A stretch of 6,952 nt of DNA from Deltaproteobacteria bacterium (lineage in GTDB: Bacteria; Desulfobacterota; SM23-61), in contig JACRCA010000084.1 in the NCBI GenBank assembly GCA_016234425.1, positions 1-6,952 of the forward strand, written 5' to 3'. Positions 1 to 6,037 of this stretch are shown here, one piece after another (positions within the stretch are counted from its first letter, which is position 1; every line of letters starts with the position of its first letter). A program made the position numbers and the translations under genes. The notes under the pieces were generated by a model. It was given only the letters and a program-made list of their open reading frames with translations, was not told the origin of the DNA and did not search any database.

Positions 1-1
1 C

Positions 2-346
2 ACCCGCTATAAACTGATTACTTTTGTTATCAGCGGTTTTTTAGCCGGAGTAGCGGGCGCTTTCTACTCCCACAATCAACTCCACGTCGGGCCAGAAACT
101 CTATCAATAAATCTCTCAATTTTGGTGATCATCATGAGCGTTGTGGGGGGCATTGGCACAATTACTGGACCCATCTCCGGGGCTTATCTCCTGACCATTT
201 TCAATGAGATGCTGCGGGAGTGGGAAGAGGTCCGGCTCCTCACCTATACCGCGGTAGTGGTGCTTATTCTCTTATTCGTTCCCAAGGGGGTATTGCCCAC
301 CCTCACGGATGGGATCAAGCAATTGATTAAAAGAAAAGGGGGGTGA
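2..346 (+). CDS. livM: Branched-chain amino acid-type ABC transporter permease (LivM family), C-terminal part
   Basis: This is the last 114 codons of an inner-membrane permease; the 5' end lies outside the window. The frame is open from base 2 to a TGA at 344-346. The visible part is strongly hydrophobic, with probable membrane segments near residues 5-22, 38-65 and 82-102 of the fragment. It carries the family's conserved pattern: a stretch reading FVISGFLAGVAGAFYSH, then GGIGTITGP before a last pair of helices, then a short basic tail ending KRKGG. In this family the GG(I/L)GT..GP region belongs to the conserved loop that contacts the ATPase. LivM works with a LivH permease, LivG/LivF ATPases and a periplasmic binding protein; LivH and the binding protein are not visible and may lie upstream. 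The ATPase genes follow directly. The family is secure, but the substrate need not be leucine, isoleucine or valine, since such systems also import aromatic and dicarboxylic acids or amides. Confidence 0.9.
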   Translation, partial: TRYKLITFVISGFLAGVAGAFYSHNQLHVGPETLSINLSILVIIMSVVGGIGTITGPISGAYLLTIFNEMLREWEEVRLLTYTAVVVLILLFVPKGVLPTLTDGIKQLIKRKGG

Positions 347-354
347 GATCGCTC

Positions 355-1107
355 ATGGGTGTAATACTGGAGGTCCAGGAGCTGACCAAGTACTTCGGTG
401 GGTTGGGAGCGGTGCGCAATGTCAGTTTCGCCGTTACCGAGGGAGAAATGCTGGGAATCATCGGCCCCAATGGAGCAGGGAAGACTACCCTCTTCAATTT
501 GTTAACGGGTTTTCTTAAACCCACCCGGGGAAGGATTAGCTTTAAAGGAGAGAGCATTGTTGGTCTAAAGCCCTATGACATCGTCAACAGGGGTATTGCT
601 CGAACTTTTCAGATTGTAAGGCCATTTCACCAGCTTACCGCGTTGGAAAATGTGGCCATATCCTGTCTTTCTAAGAGGGCAATAGATAAAGCAATAAGGG
701 ACCAAGACGTGGAGGAGAAAGCGGCTGCCCTTTTGGAGAGTGTGGGACTTTCGGGTAAGGAAGGGATGTTCGCTAAGGATTTGCCTCATGGGGACCTCAA
801 ACGTTTGGAGTTGGCCCGGGCTCTGGCTATCGAGCCAGAACTTCTCTTGCTGGACGAGCCCTTTGCCGGGCTGGGATTGATGGAGACTTCTTCCCTTTCT
901 CCTCTCATCCAAAAATTATCCCAGGAGGGCCATTCCATCATTATAATCGAGCACAAGCTTCGCGAGCTGATGAAATTGGTGAAAAGGGTGATCACCCTCC
1001 ATTTTGGGGAGAAGATCGCCGATGGGACTCCAGATGAACTATCCCGGAACGAGAATGTCATACAAGCTTATCTGGGGAAAGGAGGAATGACCCTTGCCAC
1101 TGGTTGA
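355..1107 (+). CDS. livG: Branched-chain amino acid-type ABC transporter ATP-binding protein (LivG family)
   Basis: A cytoplasmic ATPase of 250 residues, the usual LivG length, that would power the LivM-type permease. Visible motifs are Walker A GPNGAGKTT (37-45), Q-loop RTFQ (83-86), Walker B LLLLDEP (163-169) and H-loop His200 in IIEHK. The ABC signature is degenerate: LPHGDLKRLE (143-152) stands where most LivG proteins have LPYGQQRRLE. I chose ATG 355 because GGGGTGAG lies about seven bases upstream and because the protein then begins like other LivG proteins (MGVILEVQEL). A GTG at 343, overlapping the permease stop, would add four residues but has no room for a ribosome site. The gene starts 8 bp after the permease and its end overlaps the next ATPase by 14 bp, so the three genes are co-transcribed. 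Confidence 0.93.
   Translation: MGVILEVQELTKYFGGLGAVRNVSFAVTEGEMLGIIGPNGAGKTTLFNLLTGFLKPTRGRISFKGESIVGLKPYDIVNRGIARTFQIVRPFHQLTALENVAISCLSKRAIDKAIRDQDVEEKAAALLESVGLSGKEGMFAKDLPHGDLKRLELARALAIEPELLLLDEPFAGLGLMETSSLSPLIQKLSQEGHSIIIIEHKLRELMKLVKRVITLHFGEKIADGTPDELSRNENVIQAYLGKGGMTLATG
1081..1085 (+). promoter_or_regulatory. Ribosome binding site for the LivF-type gene
   Basis: GGAGG lies inside the end of the upstream ATPase gene, eight bases before a TTG codon at 1094. The nearby ATG at 1087 is in the frame of the upstream gene, so this site fixes TTG as the LivF start and implies translational coupling. Confidence 0.75.
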
Positions 1108-1807
1108 GATTCGAGACCTTTGGGTATCTTACGGGAAAGCCCAGATATTGGAGGGGGTCTCCATGGAAGTGGAGGCCGAGGAGCTGGTGGCGGTGATCGG
1201 GCCCAATGGTGCCGGGAAGACTACTCTGCTGAGGGCTATTTCCAGAGTGGCCGAGCCGCGGGGTTCCGTATTCTTTGAAGGCCAGAGGATCGATCATCTC
1301 TCCCCGGTGGAAGTCGTTAAAAGGGGAATCATCCACTGTCCTGAACGCCGGCGATTATTTCCTGACCTAAGTGTCGAAGACAACTTGAAGATGGGTGCTT
1401 ATTTGCGAGGTAAGGATAGAGAAGGAATTTTGAGAGACATGGAGATGATGTTTAGCCTATTCCCCATTCTCAAAGAGAGGCGTACCCAAGACGCCGGAAC
1501 TTTAAGCGGAGGGGAACAACAAATGCTGGCCATCGCCAGGTCCCTGATGTCCCAGCCCAAATTCCTGATGCTGGACGAGCCCTCCCTGGGACTGGCTATC
1601 CTGGTCAGGAAATTAATCGCGGATACGATCAAGGGCATCAAAGAAGACGGAGTGACCATTCTGCTGGTCGAGCAAGACGCTGACCTGGCCTTCGACCTGG
1701 CTGACCGAGTCTACGTGCTGGAGCATGGAAAGGTGGCCCTTCAAGGTCTGCCCAAAGATTTAATGAATGACCCTTATATCAAAGAAATCTACTTGGGGAT
1801 CGTCTGA
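1094..1807 (+). CDS. livF: Branched-chain amino acid-type ABC transporter ATP-binding protein (LivF family)
   Basis: The second cytoplasmic ATPase of the transporter, 237 residues and full length for LivF. It shows Walker A GPNGAGKTT (36-44), the LivF-type stretch PERRRLFPDLSVEDNL (83-98), a canonical signature LSGGEQQ (137-143) and Walker B FLMLDEPSLGL (157-167). It has VEQD where many ABC proteins have an H-loop histidine; a glutamine there is normal for LivF. The start is TTG, set by a strong GGAGG eight bases upstream, and the gene overlaps LivG by 14 bp. LivF normally pairs with LivG, so the full LSGGEQQ here may compensate for the weak signature in the partner (inference). It is followed by eight A residues and a long inverted repeat, so the transporter unit may end here. 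Confidence 0.94.
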   Translation: MPLVEIRDLWVSYGKAQILEGVSMEVEAEELVAVIGPNGAGKTTLLRAISRVAEPRGSVFFEGQRIDHLSPVEVVKRGIIHCPERRRLFPDLSVEDNLKMGAYLRGKDREGILRDMEMMFSLFPILKERRTQDAGTLSGGEQQMLAIARSLMSQPKFLMLDEPSLGLAILVRKLIADTIKGIKEDGVTILLVEQDADLAFDLADRVYVLEHGKVALQGLPKDLMNDPYIKEIYLGIV

Positions 1808-1817
1808 AAAAAAATCA

Positions 1818-1884
1818 ATTCACCGCTGAGATCGCAGAGAACGTCAGAGTGAAGTTCAAACCCTCTGCACGCTCTGCGGTGAAT
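1818..1884. repeat. Long imperfect inverted repeat between livF and the CaiB/BaiF gene
   Basis: The arms 1818-1839 and 1863-1884 pair over 22 positions with four mismatches around a 23-base loop. The outer 9 bp (ATTCACCGC with GCGGTGAAT) pair perfectly, then a T-T mismatch, GAG with CTC, three mismatches, and GCAGAG with CTCTGC. The wording, CACCGC.GAG...GCAGAG and its complement, resembles a dispersed palindromic repeat I recall from deltaproteobacterial intergenic regions; this is from memory. On the + strand no T-run follows, so it is not a classical terminator for livF. On the - strand a run of eight T follows it (complement of 1807-1814). It could form an RNA hairpin, protect the livF mRNA 3' end, or be a non-autonomous repeat. 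Confidence 0.7.
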
Positions 1885-1899
1885 AATTGGGAAGAATAA

Positions 1900-3075
1900 A
1901 TGTCTGCATTAAAAGGGGTGCGCATCCTGGATTTGACTCTTACCCTCCCTGGGCCTTACTGCACGAATCTTTTGGCCGATTTCGGGGCCGAGGTGATTAA
2001 GGTTGAGAATCCGGAAGGAGGAGACTGGTTTCGCCATGAAGAGCCCTCCAGGCGAGGAATAGGCCTTCGTTTTCTGAATCTCAACCGAAACAAGAAAAGC
2101 TTAGCTTTAAATCTCAAATCCCCGCAGGGGAAAAAAATCTTCTTGGAGTTGGCCAAGACCTCCCACGTAATGGTAGAAGGATTTCGACCTGGAGTAGTGG
2201 AACGACTGGGAATTCATTATCCCCGGGTAAAAGAGGTCAATTCTCAGATCGTTTATTGTTCCATCTCCGGGTATGGGCAGGATGGCCCCTATCGGCTGTT
2301 GGCTGGTCATGACATCAACTACATGGGCTACAGTGGGATTTTAGATGTCGGGGGATATGAAGATCGGCCGCCGGCCTTACCTTCCGTGTTCATCGCCGAT
2401 TACAGTGGAGGCGGGCTGATGGCTGCAGTTGGGATTTTGCTGGCCCTGACGGCTGCACAGAGGACGGGAAAAGGACAGTTCGTGGACATTTCCATGTTCG
2501 ACGGAGTGGTCGGATTTCAACATGCCGCCCTGGCAGAATACCTCTCTATGGGACAAGCCCCCAAGAGAGGAAAATTTTGGGCAGCCGGGAACATCCCATG
2601 CTATTCCCTCTATGAGACCAAAGATGGAAAAGCCATTACTCTGGGTCCTCTGGAGCCCCATTTCTGGGCCAACCTTTGTCGGGCTTTAGGAAGGGAAGAT
2701 TTTATCGAACACCAGTGGACCAAAGGAGAGAAGCGTCAAGAGATTTATTCTTTTTTCCGGGAGACCTTTCGCCAGAAAACCCGGGATGAATGGGTGGCTT
2801 TGTTCCAGAGACAGGACGTTTGCTTGGGTCCAGTCAAAGATATAGGAGAAACCTTAGAAGACCCTCAGGTTCAACATCGCCGGATGATCGTCGAGGTGGA
2901 ACATCCCCAGGTCGGTCAACTGAAACAAATCGGCATCCCCATAAAGCTTTCCGAGACCCCTGGGGAGATACTCCATCCAGCTCCTTCTCTGGGGGAACAC
3001 ACGGAAGAGATCTTGAAAGAATTGGGATACTCTGCCGAGGCGATTGAGGGACTTCGGCGAGAGAAAGTAATTTGA
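1900..3075 (+). CDS. CaiB/BaiF family III CoA-transferase or alpha-methylacyl-CoA racemase-like enzyme
   Basis: A 391-residue cytoplasmic enzyme acting on acyl-CoA thioesters. The N-terminus (GVRILDLTLTLPGPYCTNLLADFGAEVIKVE, in short stretches from residue 6) is the family's CoA-binding start, and RPGVVERLG lies near 96-104. Family III CoA-transferases use a catalytic Asp, matched by Asp167 in IADYSGGG. The protein also has His137 in AGHDINY and Glu252 in LEPHFW. The spacings His137-Asp167 (30) and Asp167-Glu252 (85) equal those I recall for His126, Asp156 and Glu241 of the Mycobacterium tuberculosis 2-methylacyl-CoA racemase. Racemisation of a 2-methylacyl-CoA is therefore at least as likely as CoA transfer. 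The start is ATG 1900 with GGGAAG about six bases upstream. It lies 92 bp after livF, across a hairpin. The family is certain; the reaction is not. Confidence 0.9.
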   Translation: MSALKGVRILDLTLTLPGPYCTNLLADFGAEVIKVENPEGGDWFRHEEPSRRGIGLRFLNLNRNKKSLALNLKSPQGKKIFLELAKTSHVMVEGFRPGVVERLGIHYPRVKEVNSQIVYCSISGYGQDGPYRLLAGHDINYMGYSGILDVGGYEDRPPALPSVFIADYSGGGLMAAVGILLALTAAQRTGKGQFVDISMFDGVVGFQHAALAEYLSMGQAPKRGKFWAAGNIPCYSLYETKDGKAITLGPLEPHFWANLCRALGREDFIEHQWTKGEKRQEIYSFFRETFRQKTRDEWVALFQRQDVCLGPVKDIGETLEDPQVQHRRMIVEVEHPQVGQLKQIGIPIKLSETPGEILHPAPSLGEHTEEILKELGYSAEAIEGLRREKVI

Positions 3076-3129
3076 TATCTACTATTGAATTTCGCAAAAA
3101 TAATGGAATGTCATACAGTCATTTGATTC

Positions 3130-3183
3130 CCCCCTCACCCTTCCCTCTCCCCCCGATGGGGGGAGAGGATAAAGGTGAGGGGG
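3130..3183. repeat. Very strong GC-rich two-part hairpin after the CaiB/BaiF gene
   Basis: An inner stem of 11 perfect base pairs (3144-3154, CCTCTCCCCCC, with 3158-3168) closes a three-base loop GAT. An outer stem of 10 perfect base pairs (3130-3139, CCCCCTCACC, with 3174-3183) is separated from it by a small internal loop (four bases against five). No U-run follows on either strand. The CCCCTCACCC...CCCTCTCCCC wording is that of a dispersed intergenic repeat I recall from many proteobacterial and metagenomic genomes. It could stop or pause transcription, or block 3' decay, between the upstream gene and the aminotransferase unit. Confidence 0.75.
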
Positions 3184-3247
3184 CAAGGCGATGGCGCTTG
3201 CTGTTCCACTATTCATGCGAAGCTCAATAACATCTGAACGCTTCTGC

Positions 3248-3253
3248 AGGAGG
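3248..3253 (+). promoter_or_regulatory. Ribosome binding site for the aminotransferase gene
   Basis: A perfect AGGAGG lies six bases before ATG 3260. It decides the start against an upstream in-frame ATG at 3191, which lies just past the hairpin and would add 23 residues unlike the family's N-terminus. Confidence 0.85.
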
Positions 3254-3259
3254 AATGGG

Positions 3260-4408
3260 ATGATCAAGAAATCTATATTTGAAGAGATTGTCAATCCGCA
3301 GTTGAAGAAAATCGTGCCTTACATTCCAGGCCCGATGACCAAAGACATCGCCGCCAAGTACGAGATGGATCCGGCCCGGGTGATCAAACTTTCTTCCAAC
3401 GAGAATCCCTTGGGAGTCCCTCCTTTGGCCAAAGCTAAGATCATTGAGATGGCTGGAGAAGCCAGCCTCTACCCGGATGCAGAGGCCCGAGAGCTGCGGG
3501 GTGCCTTGGCTCAATACGTGAACATGCGGCCGGAGAACATCGTCGTTGGCCCCGGCTCTTCTTCCTTGATGATGCACATCATTGAGGTCTTCTCATCCCC
3601 GCAGGATGAAGTCGTCTTTACCTCTCCTGCTTTCGGGAGCTTTTACGAAGAGATCACCCTGGCCCGGGGGCGAAGGCCTGTCAAGGTGGCTCTGGAGGAA
3701 AACTTTGACCTGGATGTGGCCAAGCTCAAGAAGGCGCTCAGCCAGAGGAGCCGGGTTATTTTCATTACCCGGCCCAATAACCCCACCAGCAAACTTGTTC
3801 CCTTGGAAGATCTTAGAGAAATCATGCAGGCAGCCCAAGCCGTGAAAGCCATCGTGGTTTCCGACGAGGCCTACGTCGAATTTGCCGATCCCCACAGTTC
3901 AGCCCTGGAATTCTTTTACGAGATGGGAGAAGGAATTAATTTATTGGTGACCCGCACGTTTTCGAAAGCCTTTGGCCTGGCCGATGTTCGCCTAGGATAT
4001 TGTGTTGGCCCAGTCGTGGCCATTTCTCTACTCACGAAAGCAAAACCGAAATGGGGAACGGGGATGCTGGCTCAATCGGCCGGGGTAGCGGCCCTGAAAG
4101 ATAAAGAACACCTGCAACGTACTTTGGAGGTAGTGCGCAAGGGAAGAGAATATCTGCAGCGCGAGCTGGGCCGACTGGGTCTAAAGATGGTGGATGCCCC
4201 GCAGGGAAATTATGTAACAGCCAAGGTTTCTGATTTCGGCTTCACAGCGGAAGCCTTTACCGAAGAGCTTTGCCGCCGCGGCGGGATCATGATCCGAGGT
4301 GATTTCCATCCGGAATATGTGCGGATCAGCATCGGAACGATGCCCCAGAATGAAGCGGTAGTGCAAACCGTTGCCCAGATGCTCGAGGGAAGGAAGAAAA
4401 GGGGGTAA
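3260..4408 (+). CDS. PLP-dependent aminotransferase, class I/II, histidinol-phosphate aminotransferase-like
   Basis: A 382-residue cytoplasmic fold-type I aminotransferase close to HisC in layout. It begins with a HisC-like segment (PYIPG at 20-24, KLSSNENPLG at 43-52). It then has the GPGSS glycine turn, SPAFGSFYEE with the aromatic residue that stacks near PLP, RPNNPTS (171-177) with the conserved Asn-Pro, and SDEAY (201-205) with Asp202 expected to bind the pyridine nitrogen. Lys236 in TFSKAFGLADVRLGY is the expected Schiff-base lysine. The arginine of the VRISIG stretch near the C-terminus is the usual carboxylate-binding residue. The length is slightly above the usual 350-370. No other histidine biosynthesis gene is visible; the neighbours are a transporter and catabolic-type enzymes, so it may act on another amino or oxo acid (inference). 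Family placement is firm, substrate open. No symbol is given because the hisC role is not supported by context. Confidence 0.92.
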   Translation: MIKKSIFEEIVNPQLKKIVPYIPGPMTKDIAAKYEMDPARVIKLSSNENPLGVPPLAKAKIIEMAGEASLYPDAEARELRGALAQYVNMRPENIVVGPGSSSLMMHIIEVFSSPQDEVVFTSPAFGSFYEEITLARGRRPVKVALEENFDLDVAKLKKALSQRSRVIFITRPNNPTSKLVPLEDLREIMQAAQAVKAIVVSDEAYVEFADPHSSALEFFYEMGEGINLLVTRTFSKAFGLADVRLGYCVGPVVAISLLTKAKPKWGTGMLAQSAGVAALKDKEHLQRTLEVVRKGREYLQRELGRLGLKMVDAPQGNYVTAKVSDFGFTAEAFTEELCRRGGIMIRGDFHPEYVRISIGTMPQNEAVVQTVAQMLEGRKKRG

Positions 4409-4412
4409 GGAG
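4407..4412 (+). promoter_or_regulatory. Ribosome binding site for the DUF6282-type gene, overlapping the aminotransferase stop
   Basis: AAGGAG overlaps the TAA at 4406-4408 and lies three bases before ATG 4416, which is short; the next in-frame ATG at 4428 would be 15 bases away. ATG 4416 is preferred, but 4428 cannot be excluded. The overlap suggests coupled translation. Confidence 0.55.
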
Positions 4413-4415
4413 ACG

Positions 4416-5288
4416 ATGGATAAACGGATGGAAGTTTTGGAAGGGGCGATCGATCTCCATTTTCACGCTACCCCAGACCTGCATGATCGGCTGCTGGATG
4501 AAGTGGAGATCGCCAAGGAGGCCAGGGATGTGGGTATGAAAGCGGTTCTCTCCAAAGCCCACTATGGAATTAATGCCGCGCGGATGTATTATGTTAGTAA
4601 AGCTGTGCCGGGGATCCACGCTTTCGGAGGTGTGGTTCTCAATCCTTCTGTGGGCGGTCTCAATCCCAGCGCCGTGGAAGTAGCCATAAGTTTTGGGGGA
4701 AAAGAGGTTTGGATGCCTTCGATCTTTTCTGCTGCCCATATTAAACACTTCCAGGGAACCTATGGTACTATGCCAGGTAGAGTGAAATGGCCGGAAAAAG
4801 GGATCTCCCTTCTGGACTCGGAGGGGAAATTGTTGCCCGCAGTCAAAGAAATCCTGGATATGATCGCAGAGGCTGACATCATCCTGGGGACATCCCATTG
4901 TTCGGCCGAGGAGAGTCGGATCCTCATCGATGAAGCTTTCCGCCGAGGCGTGAAGAAAATCCTTATCACCCATCCTCATAACGAGGTTCCCAATCTTTCT
5001 TTAGAGGTGCAGCTGGAATTTGCCAAAAAAGGGGCCTACTTGGAGCATTGCTTCTTGGCCACGACCCCTATGTTTTTTAATGCCCGCATAAAAGATATTA
5101 TTGAAGTGATCCGCAAGGCTGGAGCGGAACGCTGCGTGTTGGCCACTGATTTCGGCCAGGTCTTCAATCCTTCTCCTGTGGAAGGGATGCGGATGTTCAT
5201 CCTCTCGCTGATGAATCAGGGGATTACGGCGGAAGAGATCGACATAATGGCGCGGAAAAACCCAGCGAAACTCCTGGGTCTGGATTAA
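4416..5288 (+). CDS. DUF6282-type protein, predicted metal-dependent hydrolase of amidohydrolase/PHP-like fold
   Basis: A 290-residue cytoplasmic protein with no signal peptide. It has the metal-site pattern of TIM-barrel hydrolases: DLHFHATPD (13-21) with His15 and His17, TSHCSAEE with His161, ITHPHNE with His186 and His188, and ATDFG with Asp245, each at the expected end of a predicted beta strand. A glycine-rich stretch, FGGVVLNPSVGGLNP, follows the first strand-helix units, and the C-terminus (MARKNPAKLLGLD) is the 'NPAxLLGL' ending common in amidohydrolases. From memory this arrangement matches the DUF6282 family, whose reaction I do not know to be established. It starts 7 bp after the aminotransferase and is followed 30 bp later by a racemase/isomerase family gene, so it probably shares a pathway with them. 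Hydrolysis of a cyclic amide, lactone or similar bond is a reasonable guess only. Confidence 0.8.
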   Translation: MDKRMEVLEGAIDLHFHATPDLHDRLLDEVEIAKEARDVGMKAVLSKAHYGINAARMYYVSKAVPGIHAFGGVVLNPSVGGLNPSAVEVAISFGGKEVWMPSIFSAAHIKHFQGTYGTMPGRVKWPEKGISLLDSEGKLLPAVKEILDMIAEADIILGTSHCSAEESRILIDEAFRRGVKKILITHPHNEVPNLSLEVQLEFAKKGAYLEHCFLATTPMFFNARIKDIIEVIRKAGAERCVLATDFGQVFNPSPVEGMRMFILSLMNQGITAEEIDIMARKNPAKLLGLD

Positions 5289-5304
5289 GAATTCGCTTAA
5301 AAAA

Positions 5305-5310
5305 GGGGGA
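5305..5310 (+). promoter_or_regulatory. Ribosome binding site for the racemase/isomerase family gene
   Basis: GGGGGA lies eight bases before ATG 5319 but only two before the in-frame ATG 5313. Spacing therefore favours 5319; the two starts differ by two residues. Confidence 0.5.
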
Positions 5311-5318
5311 CAATGGCC

Positions 5319-5999
5319 ATGGCCAAAACCTTTAGGGTTGGCCTGCTGGTTCCTTCCTCCAACACGGTTATGGAAGTAGATCTTTATCGGAATCTTCCCG
5401 CATCGATAACGGTTCATCCAGCCAGGATGTACTTAGAAGAGACCACCCCGGAAGGAGAGAGGAGGATGATCTCCGAGGAAGTGCCCAGAGGCGCTGCCCT
5501 GCTCAAGACCTTGCGTCCCAACCTGGTGGTCTTTGGCTGCACTTCAGCCGGAGCTCTTTCCGGCCCAGATTTTCCCCGGAAGCTCAACAGAAAGATCGGG
5601 AGGATTGTTGGCTGCCCAGTACTGGACATTCTTTCGCCGGTGGCCGAGGAACTGAACCGGGTGCAAGCTAAAAAGCTCGCTGTTTTGACCCCCTATTCTG
5701 CCGATCTCAATCAGGCGATCAGAGCCAGCCTGGAAGGTCTCGGGTTCGAGGTTCTCTCGATCGATGGCATGGGCATCGTGGTAAATTTCGATCTGGCTGC
5801 ACCTACTCCCCAGGAAATCGTCACCTTTGCCCGGAAAAGCAGGATTTCGGAAGAAGTCGAGGCCCTATTTATTTCCTGCACCAATTTTCGGGCTGTGGAA
5901 GCTTTGCCCTTGTTGCGCCGGCATTTCTCCATTCCCATCGTGACGAGTAACCAGGCGATTATCGAAAAGATAAAAAGAATCTATCAAGGAGCAGCTTAG
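5319..5999 (+). CDS. Asp/Glu racemase superfamily enzyme, maleate cis-trans isomerase / arylmalonate decarboxylase-like
   Basis: A 226-residue cytoplasmic enzyme made of two similar alpha/beta halves. It begins with the family's RVGLLVPSSNTVMEVDL (near residues 5-21). It has one active-site cysteine in each half: Cys74 in VFGCTSAG and Cys187 in FISCTNFRAVE. Maleate isomerases and glutamate-type racemases use two cysteines, whereas classical arylmalonate decarboxylase keeps only the second, so this protein should isomerise or racemise rather than decarboxylate. The SSNT motif near the N-terminus, together with SCTNFR, is typical of maleate isomerase-like members, where it contacts the substrate carboxylate. 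The gene lies 30 bp after the DUF6282-type gene and 38 bp before the oxidoreductase, suggesting one operon. The substrate is unknown; maleate, a substituted malonate or a hydantoin-like compound are all possible. An alternative start is ATG 5313. Confidence 0.85.
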   Translation: MAKTFRVGLLVPSSNTVMEVDLYRNLPASITVHPARMYLEETTPEGERRMISEEVPRGAALLKTLRPNLVVFGCTSAGALSGPDFPRKLNRKIGRIVGCPVLDILSPVAEELNRVQAKKLAVLTPYSADLNQAIRASLEGLGFEVLSIDGMGIVVNFDLAAPTPQEIVTFARKSRISEEVEALFISCTNFRAVEALPLLRRHFSIPIVTSNQAIIEKIKRIYQGAA

Positions 6000-6021
6000 T
6001 TATGTCGCAATATGCTGATTC

Positions 6022-6028
6022 AGGAGGT
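6022..6028 (+). promoter_or_regulatory. Ribosome binding site for the AOR-type gene
   Basis: AGGAGGT lies nine bases before ATG 6038. An in-frame ATG at 6002 has a weaker AAGGAG ten bases upstream and would add 12 residues. The start at 6038 gives the compact N-terminus usual for the family. Confidence 0.7.
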
Positions 6029-6037
6029 CCAGGAATC

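Noticed and set aside
565..912. 115-codon - strand open frame opposite the LivG-type gene
   Set aside because: It is a shadow of a gene with all its ABC motifs in place; it has no motif of its own and no ribosome site.
1807..1884. Rho-independent terminator for livF
   Set aside because: The A-run precedes the hairpin on the + strand and no T-run follows it, so it has terminator order only for the - strand, where no gene is seen.
2790..3047. 85-codon + strand open frame inside the CaiB/BaiF gene
   Set aside because: It is rich in Arg, Gly, Ser and Pro, has no family resemblance, and lies wholly within a well-supported gene in another frame.
3085..3119. Possible promoter (TTGAAT, then TACAGT) after the CaiB/BaiF gene
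   Set aside because: The spacing is 23 bases, too long for a sigma-70 promoter, the -10 match is weak, and transcription would have to cross the strong hairpin.
3191..3259. N-terminal extension of the aminotransferase from ATG 3191
   Set aside because: The extra 23 residues do not match the family, there is no proper ribosome site at 3191, and AGGAGG sits six bases before ATG 3260.
4371..4415. Extension of the DUF6282-type gene upstream into the aminotransferase gene
   Set aside because: The extra residues (MPRCSREGRKGGKET) are a read-through of the overlapping gene in another frame, and ATG 4416 has AAGGAG just upstream.
4326..4979. Long 217-codon open frame on the - strand opposite the DUF6282-type gene
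   Set aside because: It lies antisense to a gene with clear family motifs, has no recognisable domain or ribosome site, and has the composition expected of a shadow frame in this sequence.
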